This document shows, piece by piece, positions 56,710 to 64,000 of a DNA stretch of 64,000 nucleotides. Position numbers and translations under genes: made by a program. Source of the stretch: Spartobacteria bacterium. GTDB taxonomy: Bacteria > Verrucomicrobiota > Verrucomicrobiia > Chthoniobacterales > Chthoniobacteraceae. The notes beneath the pieces are model-generated. The model was not told where the DNA came from. It did no database searches and saw only the letters and a program-made list of their open reading frames with translations. Location of the stretch: assembly GCA_021324825.1 (NCBI GenBank), contig JAJPII010000026.1, positions 29,735-93,734 on the forward strand, given 5' to 3'. Within the stretch, counting starts at the first letter, position 1. Each line of letters starts with the position of its first letter.

Positions 56710-58115
56710 TAAAGCGGCTCATCCTCGCGGTCTGGGAATGGATCGACGACCGGCTCGGCATCTCCGACCTTATCGGCCCGTCGATGAGTCACCTGGTGCC
56801 GAGCGACGCCAAGTGGTGGTACGTCTTCGGCAGCGCCACCATGCTCGCCTTCATCGTGCAAGTCGTCACGGGGGTCGCGCTCGCCTTTTCCTACGTGCCG
56901 TCGTCCTCGCAGGCTTACGATACGCTTCTCTTCATCTCGAACAACGCGCCGTTCGGGCGTTTCCTGCGCGGGCTGCATTACTTCGGCGCTTCGGCCATGG
57001 TGCTCATGATCGGCGCGCACATGGCGCAGACGTTCCTTTTCGGCGCCTACAAATACCCTCGCGAGATGAACTGGACGACCGGCGTCCTGCTGCTCGGGTT
57101 CACGCTGGCCATGGGTTTCACCGGCCAGCTTCTCCGCTGGGACCAGACCGCGGCGTGGTCCGTCGTCATCGCCGCCGAGCAGGCCGGGCGCGTCCCGTTC
57201 CTGGGAAGCTGGCTCGCGCGGTTCATCCTCGGGGGCAATACCATCGGCGGCGCGACCCTCAGCCGCTTTTTCGCCATCCACGTCTTTCTCATCCCGGCGT
57301 TTCTTTTTGGCTTCATCGGCCTGCACTTGTGGCTCGTCCTGCGCCACGGCATCTCGGAGCCGCCCACCGCCGGCAAGCCCGTCGATCCCAAAACGTACCG
57401 CAAGGAATACCACGACCTGCTCGAAAAGAGCGGCCACCCCTTCTTCCCCGACGGCGCGTGGCGCGACTTCGTCTTCGGGGCGGCGTTGATCCTGGCGATA
57501 GCTCTGCTCGCACTGATTGTCGGGCCGCCCGTCATCGAGAAACCGCCCGACCCGAGCCTGCTGGACGCCGATCCGCGGCCCGACTGGTACCTGCTCTGGT
57601 ATTTCGCCGTCCTCTCGCTCATCCCCGCGAAGACGGAAGGGTTCGTCATGATCCTGGCGCCGGCGTTCATAGGCATGCTGCTGCTCGTGGTGCCGATCCT
57701 GAACAACAAGGGCGAACGCGCCGCCTCGCGCCGCCCCTGGGCCATCGCCGTCGTGCTCCTGAGCGTCATCATGATCGGTTCGCTCTGGATCGCCGGGGCG
57801 CAATCGCCGTGGTCGCCGAACTTCAATGCCATGCCGCTGCCCGAGAGCGTTGTCGGCGTCTCCGGCGGCCCGGTGCATGATGGCGGCGTTCTTTTCCACG
57901 ACAAATCGTGCCTCAACTGCCACCTCATCGCCGGCCTGGGCGGACGGCGCGGCCCCGATCTCACCTATGCGGGCGACCGGCTCACGAAAGACAACATCGT
58001 CCTCCGCATCGTGAACGGCGGAAATAACATGCCCGCGTTCGGCAGCATGTTGAAGCCGGCGGAACTGGACGCCCTGACAGCTTTCCTCCAATCCAGGAAA
58101 CGCCCGGTCCGGTGA
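56706..58115 (+). CDS. qcrB: Cytochrome b fused to cytochrome c
   Basis: A 469-residue fusion. Residues 1-390 are cytochrome b, with heme ligands in LHYFGASAMVLMIGAHMAQ and FFAIHVFLIPAFLFGFIGLHLWLV, and the Qo-site motif RPDWYLLWY (PDWY where mitochondrial-type enzymes have PEWY). A C-terminal cytochrome c domain follows (CLNCH, NNMPAFG). With the Rieske protein it makes a quinol:cytochrome c reductase directly upstream of the fused caa3 oxidase. Its stop overlaps the cobI start (GTGA). Confidence 0.95.
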   Translation: MIKRLILAVWEWIDDRLGISDLIGPSMSHLVPSDAKWWYVFGSATMLAFIVQVVTGVALAFSYVPSSSQAYDTLLFISNNAPFGRFLRGLHYFGASAMVLMIGAHMAQTFLFGAYKYPREMNWTTGVLLLGFTLAMGFTGQLLRWDQTAAWSVVIAAEQAGRVPFLGSWLARFILGGNTIGGATLSRFFAIHVFLIPAFLFGFIGLHLWLVLRHGISEPPTAGKPVDPKTYRKEYHDLLEKSGHPFFPDGAWRDFVFGAALILAIALLALIVGPPVIEKPPDPSLLDADPRPDWYLLWYFAVLSLIPAKTEGFVMILAPAFIGMLLLVVPILNNKGERAASRRPWAIAVVLLSVIMIGSLWIAGAQSPWSPNFNAMPLPESVVGVSGGPVHDGGVLFHDKSCLNCHLIAGLGGRRGPDLTYAGDRLTKDNIVLRIVNGGNNMPAFGSMLKPAELDALTAFLQSRKRPVR

Positions 58116-58831
58116 GGGAAGGCGTTTTCTACGGCATAGGCGTCGGGCCGGGAGAACCCGGTATGGTTCCAGTCGTGGCGTGGCAGGCGCTCCAGTTGTG
58201 CGAAGTCATCTTCGCCCCGCGCGCGGAATCCGCCAAGGTCTCGGCGGCGCGGAAATGCCTGGAGGGCCTGGACGTTCCCGGGGAGCGAATACGCGAGGTG
58301 GAATTCAAAAGCATGGAGCGCAAAGCCTTGCGAACGCAGTACCGCGATCTGGCGCGCGCTATCGCCGTGGAATTGCGCGCGGGAAGGAATGTCGCTTACA
58401 TCACCATCGGCGATCCATTCACCTACTCCACGTACGGCGACGCACTCGCCGCGCTTCGGGACATCCATCCCGGCGTGGCGCATCGCACGTTTCCCGGCGT
58501 CACGAGCTACGCCGCCGCATCCGCCGCATTGAACTGGCCGCTGGGAGAAGGCAGGGAGCGCGTCCTCATAGCGCCTTGCCCCGGGGAGATGGCGAAGCTG
58601 CGGGAAGACATCGAGAGCCACGACATCGTCGTCCTGATGAAGATAGGAGACCAGCTTCCCGAAGTCCTCGCCCTCGTGCGAGAGATGGGCATCGAGGAAA
58701 ATTGCGCCCTGGCGGTCCGCGCGGGCATGCGGGAGGAAAAGCTCTTCGCCAGCCTGGCGAACGTCGAATCCGACAAAGCCCTCGGCGTTCTCTCGACCCT
58801 GCTCATCCGCAAAAAGCCGAAGCTTTATTGA
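58112..58831 (+). CDS. cobI: Precorrin-2 C20-methyltransferase-like SAM enzyme
   Basis: A 239-residue class III tetrapyrrole methyltransferase: FYGIGVGPGEPGMVP (SAM-binding N-terminus), YITIGDPFTYSTYGDAL, TFPGVTSYAAASAALNWPL and VVLMKIGDQLPEVL, the pattern of CobI/CbiL. These methylate precorrin-2 at C20 in cobalamin synthesis. It is the last gene of the coupled respiratory operon (GTG overlapping the cytochrome b stop), an odd place for a lone cobalamin gene; it could instead act on another tetrapyrrole. Confidence 0.9.
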   Translation: MREGVFYGIGVGPGEPGMVPVVAWQALQLCEVIFAPRAESAKVSAARKCLEGLDVPGERIREVEFKSMERKALRTQYRDLARAIAVELRAGRNVAYITIGDPFTYSTYGDALAALRDIHPGVAHRTFPGVTSYAAASAALNWPLGEGRERVLIAPCPGEMAKLREDIESHDIVVLMKIGDQLPEVLALVREMGIEENCALAVRAGMREEKLFASLANVESDKALGVLSTLLIRKKPKLY

Positions 58832-59072
58832 GCGGGAGCCTTGTGCCCATCTTTTTTAATAACCACCCAACAAGACCCAGCAACCTCATCCCGGCCCGGC
58901 CCCGGCCTCTTTCTTCGCTTCCCCCTCCTTTTCTATTCACACGTTTCCAGTCCGGTGGAACGCCCGCCATTTCGATGTGGAACGCGATTTCCCGACGTTG
59001 TTCACACATTCTGCTATTAATAATTTGAATGAACTTTCTCCAATCAATCATCTTTGCTTGTGAACAAACTGC
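58832..59072. other. Intergenic region with inverted repeat before malQ
   Basis: No gene. The left part (about 58850-58960) is C- and T-rich. The right part holds a perfect inverted repeat TTGTTCACA (58998-59006) and TGTGAACAA (59059-59067) 52 bp apart, around the AT-rich TATTAATAATTTGAATGAAC. The right half lies just before the malQ ATG. It may be a paired operator; no regulator gene is adjacent. Confidence 0.5.
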
Positions 59073-60761
59073 ATGAACCTCTCGCCCGATAAGCCGATAG
59101 CCGGCTTGCTTGCTCCTCTTTTCGCCCTGAGATCCGAAGACGATCTAGGCATCGGCGACGTGGGATCGCTCCGGCAGTTTGTCGATTGGGCGGCCAGCCA
59201 AGGATTCGGTCTCATTCAGCTTTTACCCATCAACGAAACGGGCAACGACAACAGCCCTTACAACGCGATCAGTTCGGTGGCCATCGAACCGTCGACCCTT
59301 GTCGTTTCGCCCGAAGCCATTCCCGACCTGGATACGGCGGGAAAAGTCGAGACTTCAAAGGGATCGGTCGATTACCCGGCGGTTAAGAAGTTGAAGAGGG
59401 CCTTGCTCGAAAAGGCGTTCCATAATTTCTCGAAGAAACATCTCGGGCGCGGCACCGTCCGGGCGGGGAAGTTCAGGGCGTTTGCGCGAGAGGAGGCCGC
59501 ATGGCTGGAGAGCTACGCTTTTTTCCGCGCGTTGATGGACGAGAACGGCGGCAGCGAAGCGTGGGATGCATGGCCGGAAAAGCAGCGCACCCTCCAGGGA
59601 GCGAAGGAATGGCTCGCCCAGCAGAAGCCCACCCCCCGCAGGACGTTCGAGTGGAAGATGCGATTTTTCATGTACGTGCAATGGCTCGCCTTTTCCCAAT
59701 GGAAGGAAATGCACGACTATTGCAGCGCGAAGAACGTCGCGCTGATGGGCGACGTTCCTTACGGGATAAGCCTTTACAGCGCCGACGTCTTTTCACAGCG
59801 GGAGATATTCGATCTCCAATGGAGCGGCGGAGCGCCGCCGGAGCCGTATTTCAAGGACGACCAGTTCACCCAGAAATGGGGCCAGAACTGGGGGATGCCT
59901 CTGTACCGGTGGGACGTGATGCGGACAAAAAACTACGCATGGTGGCGGCGCAGGGTGAGGATGGTGCGCGAGATATTCCACCTCTTCCGCATCGACCACA
60001 TACTGGGGTTCTACCGCATCTATTCCTTCCCCTGGCGTCCCCAGGCGAATCAGGAATTCCTTTCGCTCTCCGAAGACCAGGCGCGTGGGAAAACAGGGGG
60101 CAAGCTGCCCCATTTCCTGCCCCGGGACGATTCGACGAGCCATAACCGCCACGCGAATTGCCGCGAGGGAGAGGAATATCTCCGGGCGCTGGTGGAAGAA
60201 ACAGGCGAGCATCGGCTGATAGGGGAAGACCTCGGCATGGTGCCGGACTACGTGCGTCCGAATCTGACGAAGCTGGGCATCGCCGGGTTCAAGATCCCGA
60301 TGTGGGAAGGCAGGGAAGACGGGAGCCTCGTTCCCGGGAGCGATTACCAGCGCCTTTCCGTCGCGACCTACGCCACGCATGATCACGACCCGCTCCGCCG
60401 TCTCTGGACGAACTGGGCCTCCGCCGCGGCGCACGGCGACGGAGGCGCCCTCCACGAAATGCGAAGGCTGGCCGGTTTTGCGCAAATGCAAGGCGCCCAG
60501 CCGCAACCCTGGAGCGACGCCGTGCATGAACAACTCCTGCGCGCCCTCTTCCAGTGCAATTCCTGGATAGCCGTGTGCATGATAACCGACCTCTTCGCCA
60601 CGGAGCAGCGCTTCAATGTCCCCGGCGCCGTCGCCTCCTCCAACTGGAGCGAACGCCTCCCCCGCACGGTCGAGGGCTTCAAGAAAAGCCGCACCATCCG
60701 CGCCAAGATGGAGGCCGTCCGCACGATCCTCGCCGAATGCGGACGGGAGAGGAAGGGTTGA
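59073..60761 (+). CDS. malQ: 4-alpha-glucanotransferase (amylomaltase)
   Basis: A 562-residue GH77 enzyme that transfers maltodextrin units. Signatures: LFALRSEDDLGIGDVGSLRQFVDWA, INETGNDNSPYNAISS, RIDHILGFYRIYSFPW with the nucleophile Asp, GEDLGMVPDYV with the general acid Glu, and TYATHDHDPLRR. The start at 59073 fits the family. It follows the inverted repeat, which may regulate it; mdh follows with a 33-bp gap. Confidence 0.95.
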   Translation: MNLSPDKPIAGLLAPLFALRSEDDLGIGDVGSLRQFVDWAASQGFGLIQLLPINETGNDNSPYNAISSVAIEPSTLVVSPEAIPDLDTAGKVETSKGSVDYPAVKKLKRALLEKAFHNFSKKHLGRGTVRAGKFRAFAREEAAWLESYAFFRALMDENGGSEAWDAWPEKQRTLQGAKEWLAQQKPTPRRTFEWKMRFFMYVQWLAFSQWKEMHDYCSAKNVALMGDVPYGISLYSADVFSQREIFDLQWSGGAPPEPYFKDDQFTQKWGQNWGMPLYRWDVMRTKNYAWWRRRVRMVREIFHLFRIDHILGFYRIYSFPWRPQANQEFLSLSEDQARGKTGGKLPHFLPRDDSTSHNRHANCREGEEYLRALVEETGEHRLIGEDLGMVPDYVRPNLTKLGIAGFKIPMWEGREDGSLVPGSDYQRLSVATYATHDHDPLRRLWTNWASAAAHGDGGALHEMRRLAGFAQMQGAQPQPWSDAVHEQLLRALFQCNSWIAVCMITDLFATEQRFNVPGAVASSNWSERLPRTVEGFKKSRTIRAKMEAVRTILAECGRERKG

Positions 60762-60794
60762 CATTCTTCCCGCCTTGCTGGTGAAATTGGTCTT

Positions 60795-61769
60795 ATGAAA
60801 TCCCCCATCAAAGTCGCCGTCACGGGCGCCAATGGCCAGATCGGCTACTCGCTTCTTTTTCGGATCGCCTCCGGCTCGATGTTCGGCCCGGAACAACCGG
60901 TCGCATTGCAACTGATCGAGATCCCGCAGGCGATCGATTCGCTCCAGGGCGTGGTGATGGAATTGTCCGATTGCGCCTTCCCGCTCCTCAGCGGGATAAC
61001 CGCGACCGCCGACCTGGACGAAGGCTTTCGCGGGGTAAACTGGGCGCTCCTGGTCGGCAGCGTGCCGCGCAAGGCCGGCATGGAAAGAAAAGACCTCCTC
61101 AACATCAACGGCAAGATTTTCACCGGCCAGGGCAAAGCCATCGAAAAGAACGCCGCGGCGGACGTCCGCACCCTGGTCGTGGGCAACCCGTGCAACACGA
61201 ATTGCCTCATCGCGATGAGCAACGCCACCGACATCCCGCGCGACCGCTGGTTCGCCATGACGCGGCTCGATGAAAACCGGGCCAAATCGCAGTTGGCCCT
61301 GCGCGCCGGGGTGGATGTCGCGAGCGTCACGAACCTCGCCATATGGGGCAACCATTCCAGCACCCAGTTCCCCGATTTCTACAACGCAAAGATCAACGGC
61401 AGGCCCGCCGCCGAAGCTATCGGCGACGAAACGTGGCTGCGAGAGACCTTCATCCCCCTCGTCCAGCAACGGGGCGCCGCGATCATCAAGGCGCGCGGTC
61501 TTTCCTCCGCCGCCTCGGCCGCGAACGCCGTCGTGGATACCGTCCGCTCGCTCGCCACGCCCACTCCTTCGGGCGATTGGCACAGCGTCGCGGTCTGTTC
61601 CGACGGTTCCTACGACGTTGAGGCCGGGCTCATCTCCGGCTTCCCCATCCGCGGCGCGGGCGAAATCGTGCAAGGCCTGTCCGTCAACGATTTTTCACGG
61701 AAATGCATCGACAAGAGCATCGCCGAGTTGAAGGAAGAAAAGTCCCTCGTGGCCGAACTGCTTGGATGA
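60795..61769 (+). CDS. mdh: Malate dehydrogenase
   Basis: A 324-residue NAD-dependent enzyme: [17 protein letters not shown] (nucleotide loop), [14 protein letters not shown] (substrate Arg), [21 protein letters not shown] with the catalytic Asp and Arg, and [13 protein letters not shown] (catalytic His). The sequence is of the cytosolic/dimeric type 2 class. Its stop overlaps the next start (ATGA). Confidence 0.97.
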   Translation: MKSPIKVAVTGANGQIGYSLLFRIASGSMFGPEQPVALQLIEIPQAIDSLQGVVMELSDCAFPLLSGITATADLDEGFRGVNWALLVGSVPRKAGMERKDLLNINGKIFTGQGKAIEKNAAADVRTLVVGNPCNTNCLIAMSNATDIPRDRWFAMTRLDENRAKSQLALRAGVDVASVTNLAIWGNHSSTQFPDFYNAKINGRPAAEAIGDETWLRETFIPLVQQRGAAIIKARGLSSAASAANAVVDTVRSLATPTPSGDWHSVAVCSDGSYDVEAGLISGFPIRGAGEIVQGLSVNDFSRKCIDKSIAELKEEKSLVAELLG

Positions 61770-62278
61770 GGAAAATCTATCTCGCCGGGCCGGAAGTCTT
61801 CCTGCCGGACGCCGTCGAGTTTTTTGAGCGGCATAAAGCCCTCTGCCTGCGATACGGCTTCGAGCCGCTCTCGCCGCTGGACAACAACGCGGCTGCGTTC
61901 ACCGGCGTCGAACTGGCCCGGTTTATCTTCAACGCGAACGCGGAGATGATCGACCGGTGCGACATCGTCGCGGCGAATTGCAACCCATTCCGCGGCGCGT
62001 GCGTCGATGACGGCACAGCGTGGGAGATCGGCTACGCCCACGCGCGCGGCAAGCGCATCTACGGCTACGTCGCGAGCAAGGAGGCCCTGCCGGCAATCGT
62101 CCAATCCCGCGTAGCAACGCATCCTCACGCTTCCGGCCACCCCATCGACTCCGACGGCTACCTGGTCAACGAGGACTTCGGCAACACCCTCAACCTCATG
62201 CTCGAGTTTTCCATCGAAGCTTCGGGAGGAAAACTGGTTCAGGGAGATTTGGAACGATGCCTGGCCGAAATGCGCTAG
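61766..62278 (+). CDS. Nucleoside 2-deoxyribosyltransferase-like protein
   Basis: A 170-residue protein: [49 protein letters not shown], where the Glu in WEIG matches the catalytic Glu of the family, and [22 protein letters not shown]. It would exchange bases between deoxynucleosides, or hydrolyse a glycosidic bond. It is coupled to mdh by an ATGA overlap, and its 3' end overlaps the next gene by 22 bases. Confidence 0.9.
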   Translation: MRKIYLAGPEVFLPDAVEFFERHKALCLRYGFEPLSPLDNNAAAFTGVELARFIFNANAEMIDRCDIVAANCNPFRGACVDDGTAWEIGYAHARGKRIYGYVASKEALPAIVQSRVATHPHASGHPIDSDGYLVNEDFGNTLNLMLEFSIEASGGKLVQGDLERCLAEMR

Positions 62279-63840
62279 CCCTTTTAGGCGCGCTGCTCGC
62301 TGTCGCAGCCAGCCCCGCCCCGCCCGCCAAACTCTCCGCCGTCGCCCCGATAGAAACCGTCATCCGCCTGAACTGGAAAGCCTCGGAAGGCGCCGCGCGC
62401 TACAATGTCTATCGGGGCGGCGCGCTGCTGAAAACCGTGGAGGGAACCTTCTTCACCGATTTCACGGGCGCCGACGGCGAAACGTATTCCTACCGCGTCT
62501 CCGCCCTGAACGGCGACGGCGAGAGCGGCTTGTCCAACGAAGCGTCCGCCACGACCAAGCCGCCGGTGACCGGCAGCCTCTCCGCCGAATCCGCCCGCAA
62601 TGGCGTCGAATTGAAATGGGCGGAGTCGAAGAGCGCCATCGGCTACAAACTGTATCGGACCTCGCTTTACGATGCCGCGACTTTTCTGACGGCCGGGCTT
62701 TCGTTCATCGACACGAACGTCGTGGGCGGCAGGACGTATTACTACCAGCTCGCTCCCATCGGCGTCAGCGGCGAGCAAGCCCAGCCCGGGCCGCAGGCAT
62801 TCGCCGCGGCGCGAGACGGAGTAAAGCCCGTGCGCCCCGCGGGCGGCGAGCCTTCGCGGGCCGGCGCGCTGACAATGTCCGCGGCGGCTTCTCCCAAGCC
62901 CTTTCGCGGCGAAATCACCGCCGGCGTTCCCGGAGAAGAAAGCCAGTCGTATCAAGTCTTCCTCCCGGACTTGAACAGACCTGTCCGCGCCGTGTTCATC
63001 TATTCCATGGTCGGCATCGACCAGCCGCGATTGACCGCGCTCGCCGCCGGCTATAACGCCATGATAATCGGCTTCGGCCCTTATAAATTCGAAGGCCGGG
63101 CCCATTCCACGCCGGACGATGGCGACCACCCGATCCTCACGCTGGATTACCGTTGGGTTACTGAAAGCGCACGCAGGGTCAGGGCCGTTCTGGAGCAGGC
63201 GTCGAACCGGTTCGCCCATCCCGAAATCCAAAAGTGCGGCGTGGTCTTCTATGGATTCTCGGAGGGAACCGAGAATGTCGATCTGGTCGCCGCGCAGCCG
63301 GAGTTCATCCATCGGCTCCTGGCGGTCATTCATCTGCACGCCATCGGCGAAGACCGCTACAACCCGGTGCGCCAGATGGTCGCCGCGCCGCATCTCTTCC
63401 TCTCCTCGTTCGGGAGCGACTCGGCCTCCCCATTGCTGGACGGAATGGAAGAGATGCCCTCCGTGACCCACGACGCCTACGCGCGCTCTCTCGCGACAAA
63501 CCAGGGCGCGCCGCTCACCGTCGTAGACCACGTCGGCCAGAAGCACGGCGGCGATCCCGACGCCCCCTTCATCAGCATCTGGCTGAAGAGCGTGCTGGAA
63601 CGGCGCGGGCCGGATTTCGACTGGCTCGGCACGTATGACGTCGTGAAAAACACGCATACCCCGCCGTGGGGGGACGAGCAACGCCTGGTAAACGTCGTCA
63701 TCGCGCCGCGCGCCGAATATCACGACAGCAGGCCCTCTATCTGGCTGCCCGACAAGGAAACCGCCGAGGTCTGGAAATCCTATTCAACGCTTGGCGTCAT
63801 GCCAGTGCTGCCGCGAAGCCGTCCAGACTTCGGCCGATAA
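62257..63840 (+). CDS. Secreted protein with two FN3 domains and a C-terminal alpha/beta-hydrolase-like domain
   Basis: A 527-residue protein: signal peptide [19 protein letters not shown], two fibronectin type III repeats (about 25-110, VIRLNWKASEGAARYNVYR, and about 112-190, GVELKWAESKSAIGYKLYR), then from about residue 225 a domain with VFIYSMVGIDQPR, GVVFYGFSEGTENVDLV (GxSxG elbow) and VVDHVGQKHGGDPDAP (His), consistent with an esterase-like alpha/beta hydrolase. ATG at 62257 follows GGGAG and gives the signal peptide; the same frame opens earlier. Substrate unknown; binding to polysaccharide by FN3 modules is plausible. Confidence 0.75.
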   Translation: MPGRNALALLGALLAVAASPAPPAKLSAVAPIETVIRLNWKASEGAARYNVYRGGALLKTVEGTFFTDFTGADGETYSYRVSALNGDGESGLSNEASATTKPPVTGSLSAESARNGVELKWAESKSAIGYKLYRTSLYDAATFLTAGLSFIDTNVVGGRTYYYQLAPIGVSGEQAQPGPQAFAAARDGVKPVRPAGGEPSRAGALTMSAAASPKPFRGEITAGVPGEESQSYQVFLPDLNRPVRAVFIYSMVGIDQPRLTALAAGYNAMIIGFGPYKFEGRAHSTPDDGDHPILTLDYRWVTESARRVRAVLEQASNRFAHPEIQKCGVVFYGFSEGTENVDLVAAQPEFIHRLLAVIHLHAIGEDRYNPVRQMVAAPHLFLSSFGSDSASPLLDGMEEMPSVTHDAYARSLATNQGAPLTVVDHVGQKHGGDPDAPFISIWLKSVLERRGPDFDWLGTYDVVKNTHTPPWGDEQRLVNVVIAPRAEYHDSRPSIWLPDKETAEVWKSYSTLGVMPVLPRSRPDFGR

Positions 63841-63850
63841 ACCTGTCAAA

Positions 63851-63998
63851 TTGTAGAAGCGGCCGGGGCCAGCCCTCTAATCTAATAAAACCCGAACCGC
63901 GCGGCGCTCTGGCATTGCCTCCCCGCCCCAGGCGGCTGGCACAGCCGCCTCTACCACCCAAGTGCGGGCGAAAGGTGCAGGACACGCTTTAGACTAGC
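63851..63998. repeat. Hairpin repeat doublet with family end, copy F
   Basis: A decayed forward unit (TTGTAGAAGCGGCCGGGGCC, from 63851), then a perfect reverse hairpin at 63930-63950, then GCGGGCGAAAGGTGCAGGAC and ACGCTTTAGACTAG (63964-63998), which matches the inverted end of copies B and D with two changes. It follows the FN3/hydrolase gene and may run up to a convergent gene outside the window. Confidence 0.85.
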
Positions 63999-64000
63999 CA

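Noticed and set aside
58850..58960. C/T-rich stretch as a cobalamin riboswitch for the cobI region
   Set aside because: It lies after cobI, lacks a recognisable B12-box, and precedes malQ.

Overview
The window is a dense, high-GC bacterial chromosome segment. Genes are packed into operons with ATGA, GTGA or TAATG start/stop overlaps, and many starts are GTG or TTG. The mix points to Verrucomicrobiota or a close PVC relative: FTLIELL-type pseudopilins, clustered GspE/PilB ATPases beside MglA-like and roadblock-type proteins, a caa3 oxidase next to a fused cytochrome b/c complex, a likely PPi-type PEP carboxykinase plus a PPi-type phosphofructokinase, and a hairpin repeat scattered between genes. 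This is inference from gene content; there is no rRNA. I saw no tRNA, CRISPR array, prophage or complete insertion sequence.

Layout. 1-10.3 kb: truncated stomatin-like gene, very large PEPCK-like enzyme, aspS, a VOC protein, a GT-C-like membrane protein, rdgB, a pseudopilin, a secreted protein and a small lipoprotein. 10.4-17.6 kb: a tyrosine phosphatase fused to GlyA, a sigma-like/membrane-protein pair, an amidase, a DUF255 thioredoxin-fold protein, an unresolved stretch (16440-16828), and a secreted protein that may be papain-like. 17.6-21.6 kb: an operon of TPR/MshEN protein, GspE-type ATPase, roadblock-like protein and an MglA-like Ras protein with a destroyed P-loop. 21.8-25.2 kb: TetR-HlyD-MFS efflux operon. 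25.2-29.2 kb: DNA glycosylase and prfC (minus), ilvD (plus). 29.2-35.9 kb: type IV pilus motor operon with two PilB/GspE-type ATPases, PilT, PilC and a pilin. 35.9-42.9 kb: PPi-type phosphofructokinase, lipoprotein, mtgA, receiver protein, ferritin and a two-gene ABC exporter. 43-45.9 kb: copper-handling group ending in CopC and CopD. 45.9-52 kb: M20 peptidase, AsmA-like protein, nfo, PH-domain protein, DUF72 protein. 52-58.8 kb: caa3 oxidase, CtaG, Rieske protein, cytochrome b/c and a cobI-like gene, almost all translationally coupled. 59-64 kb: malQ, mdh, a deoxyribosyltransferase-like gene and a secreted FN3/hydrolase protein.

The two most interesting things are the 17.6-21.6 kb module, which pairs a secretion/pilus ATPase with a Ras-like protein that probably cannot bind GTP normally, and a repeat family with a 9-bp-stem hairpin and, in the fuller copies, inverted ends (AGTGCATGACACGCT and its complement). 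At two pilus or cell-wall genes the repeat edge supplies the stop codon. Other points are the phosphatase-SHMT fusion, two PPi-linked glycolytic enzymes, an ABC exporter whose coding signal extends upstream of any canonical start, and a duplicated ribosome-binding/start segment before the oxidase subunit I gene.
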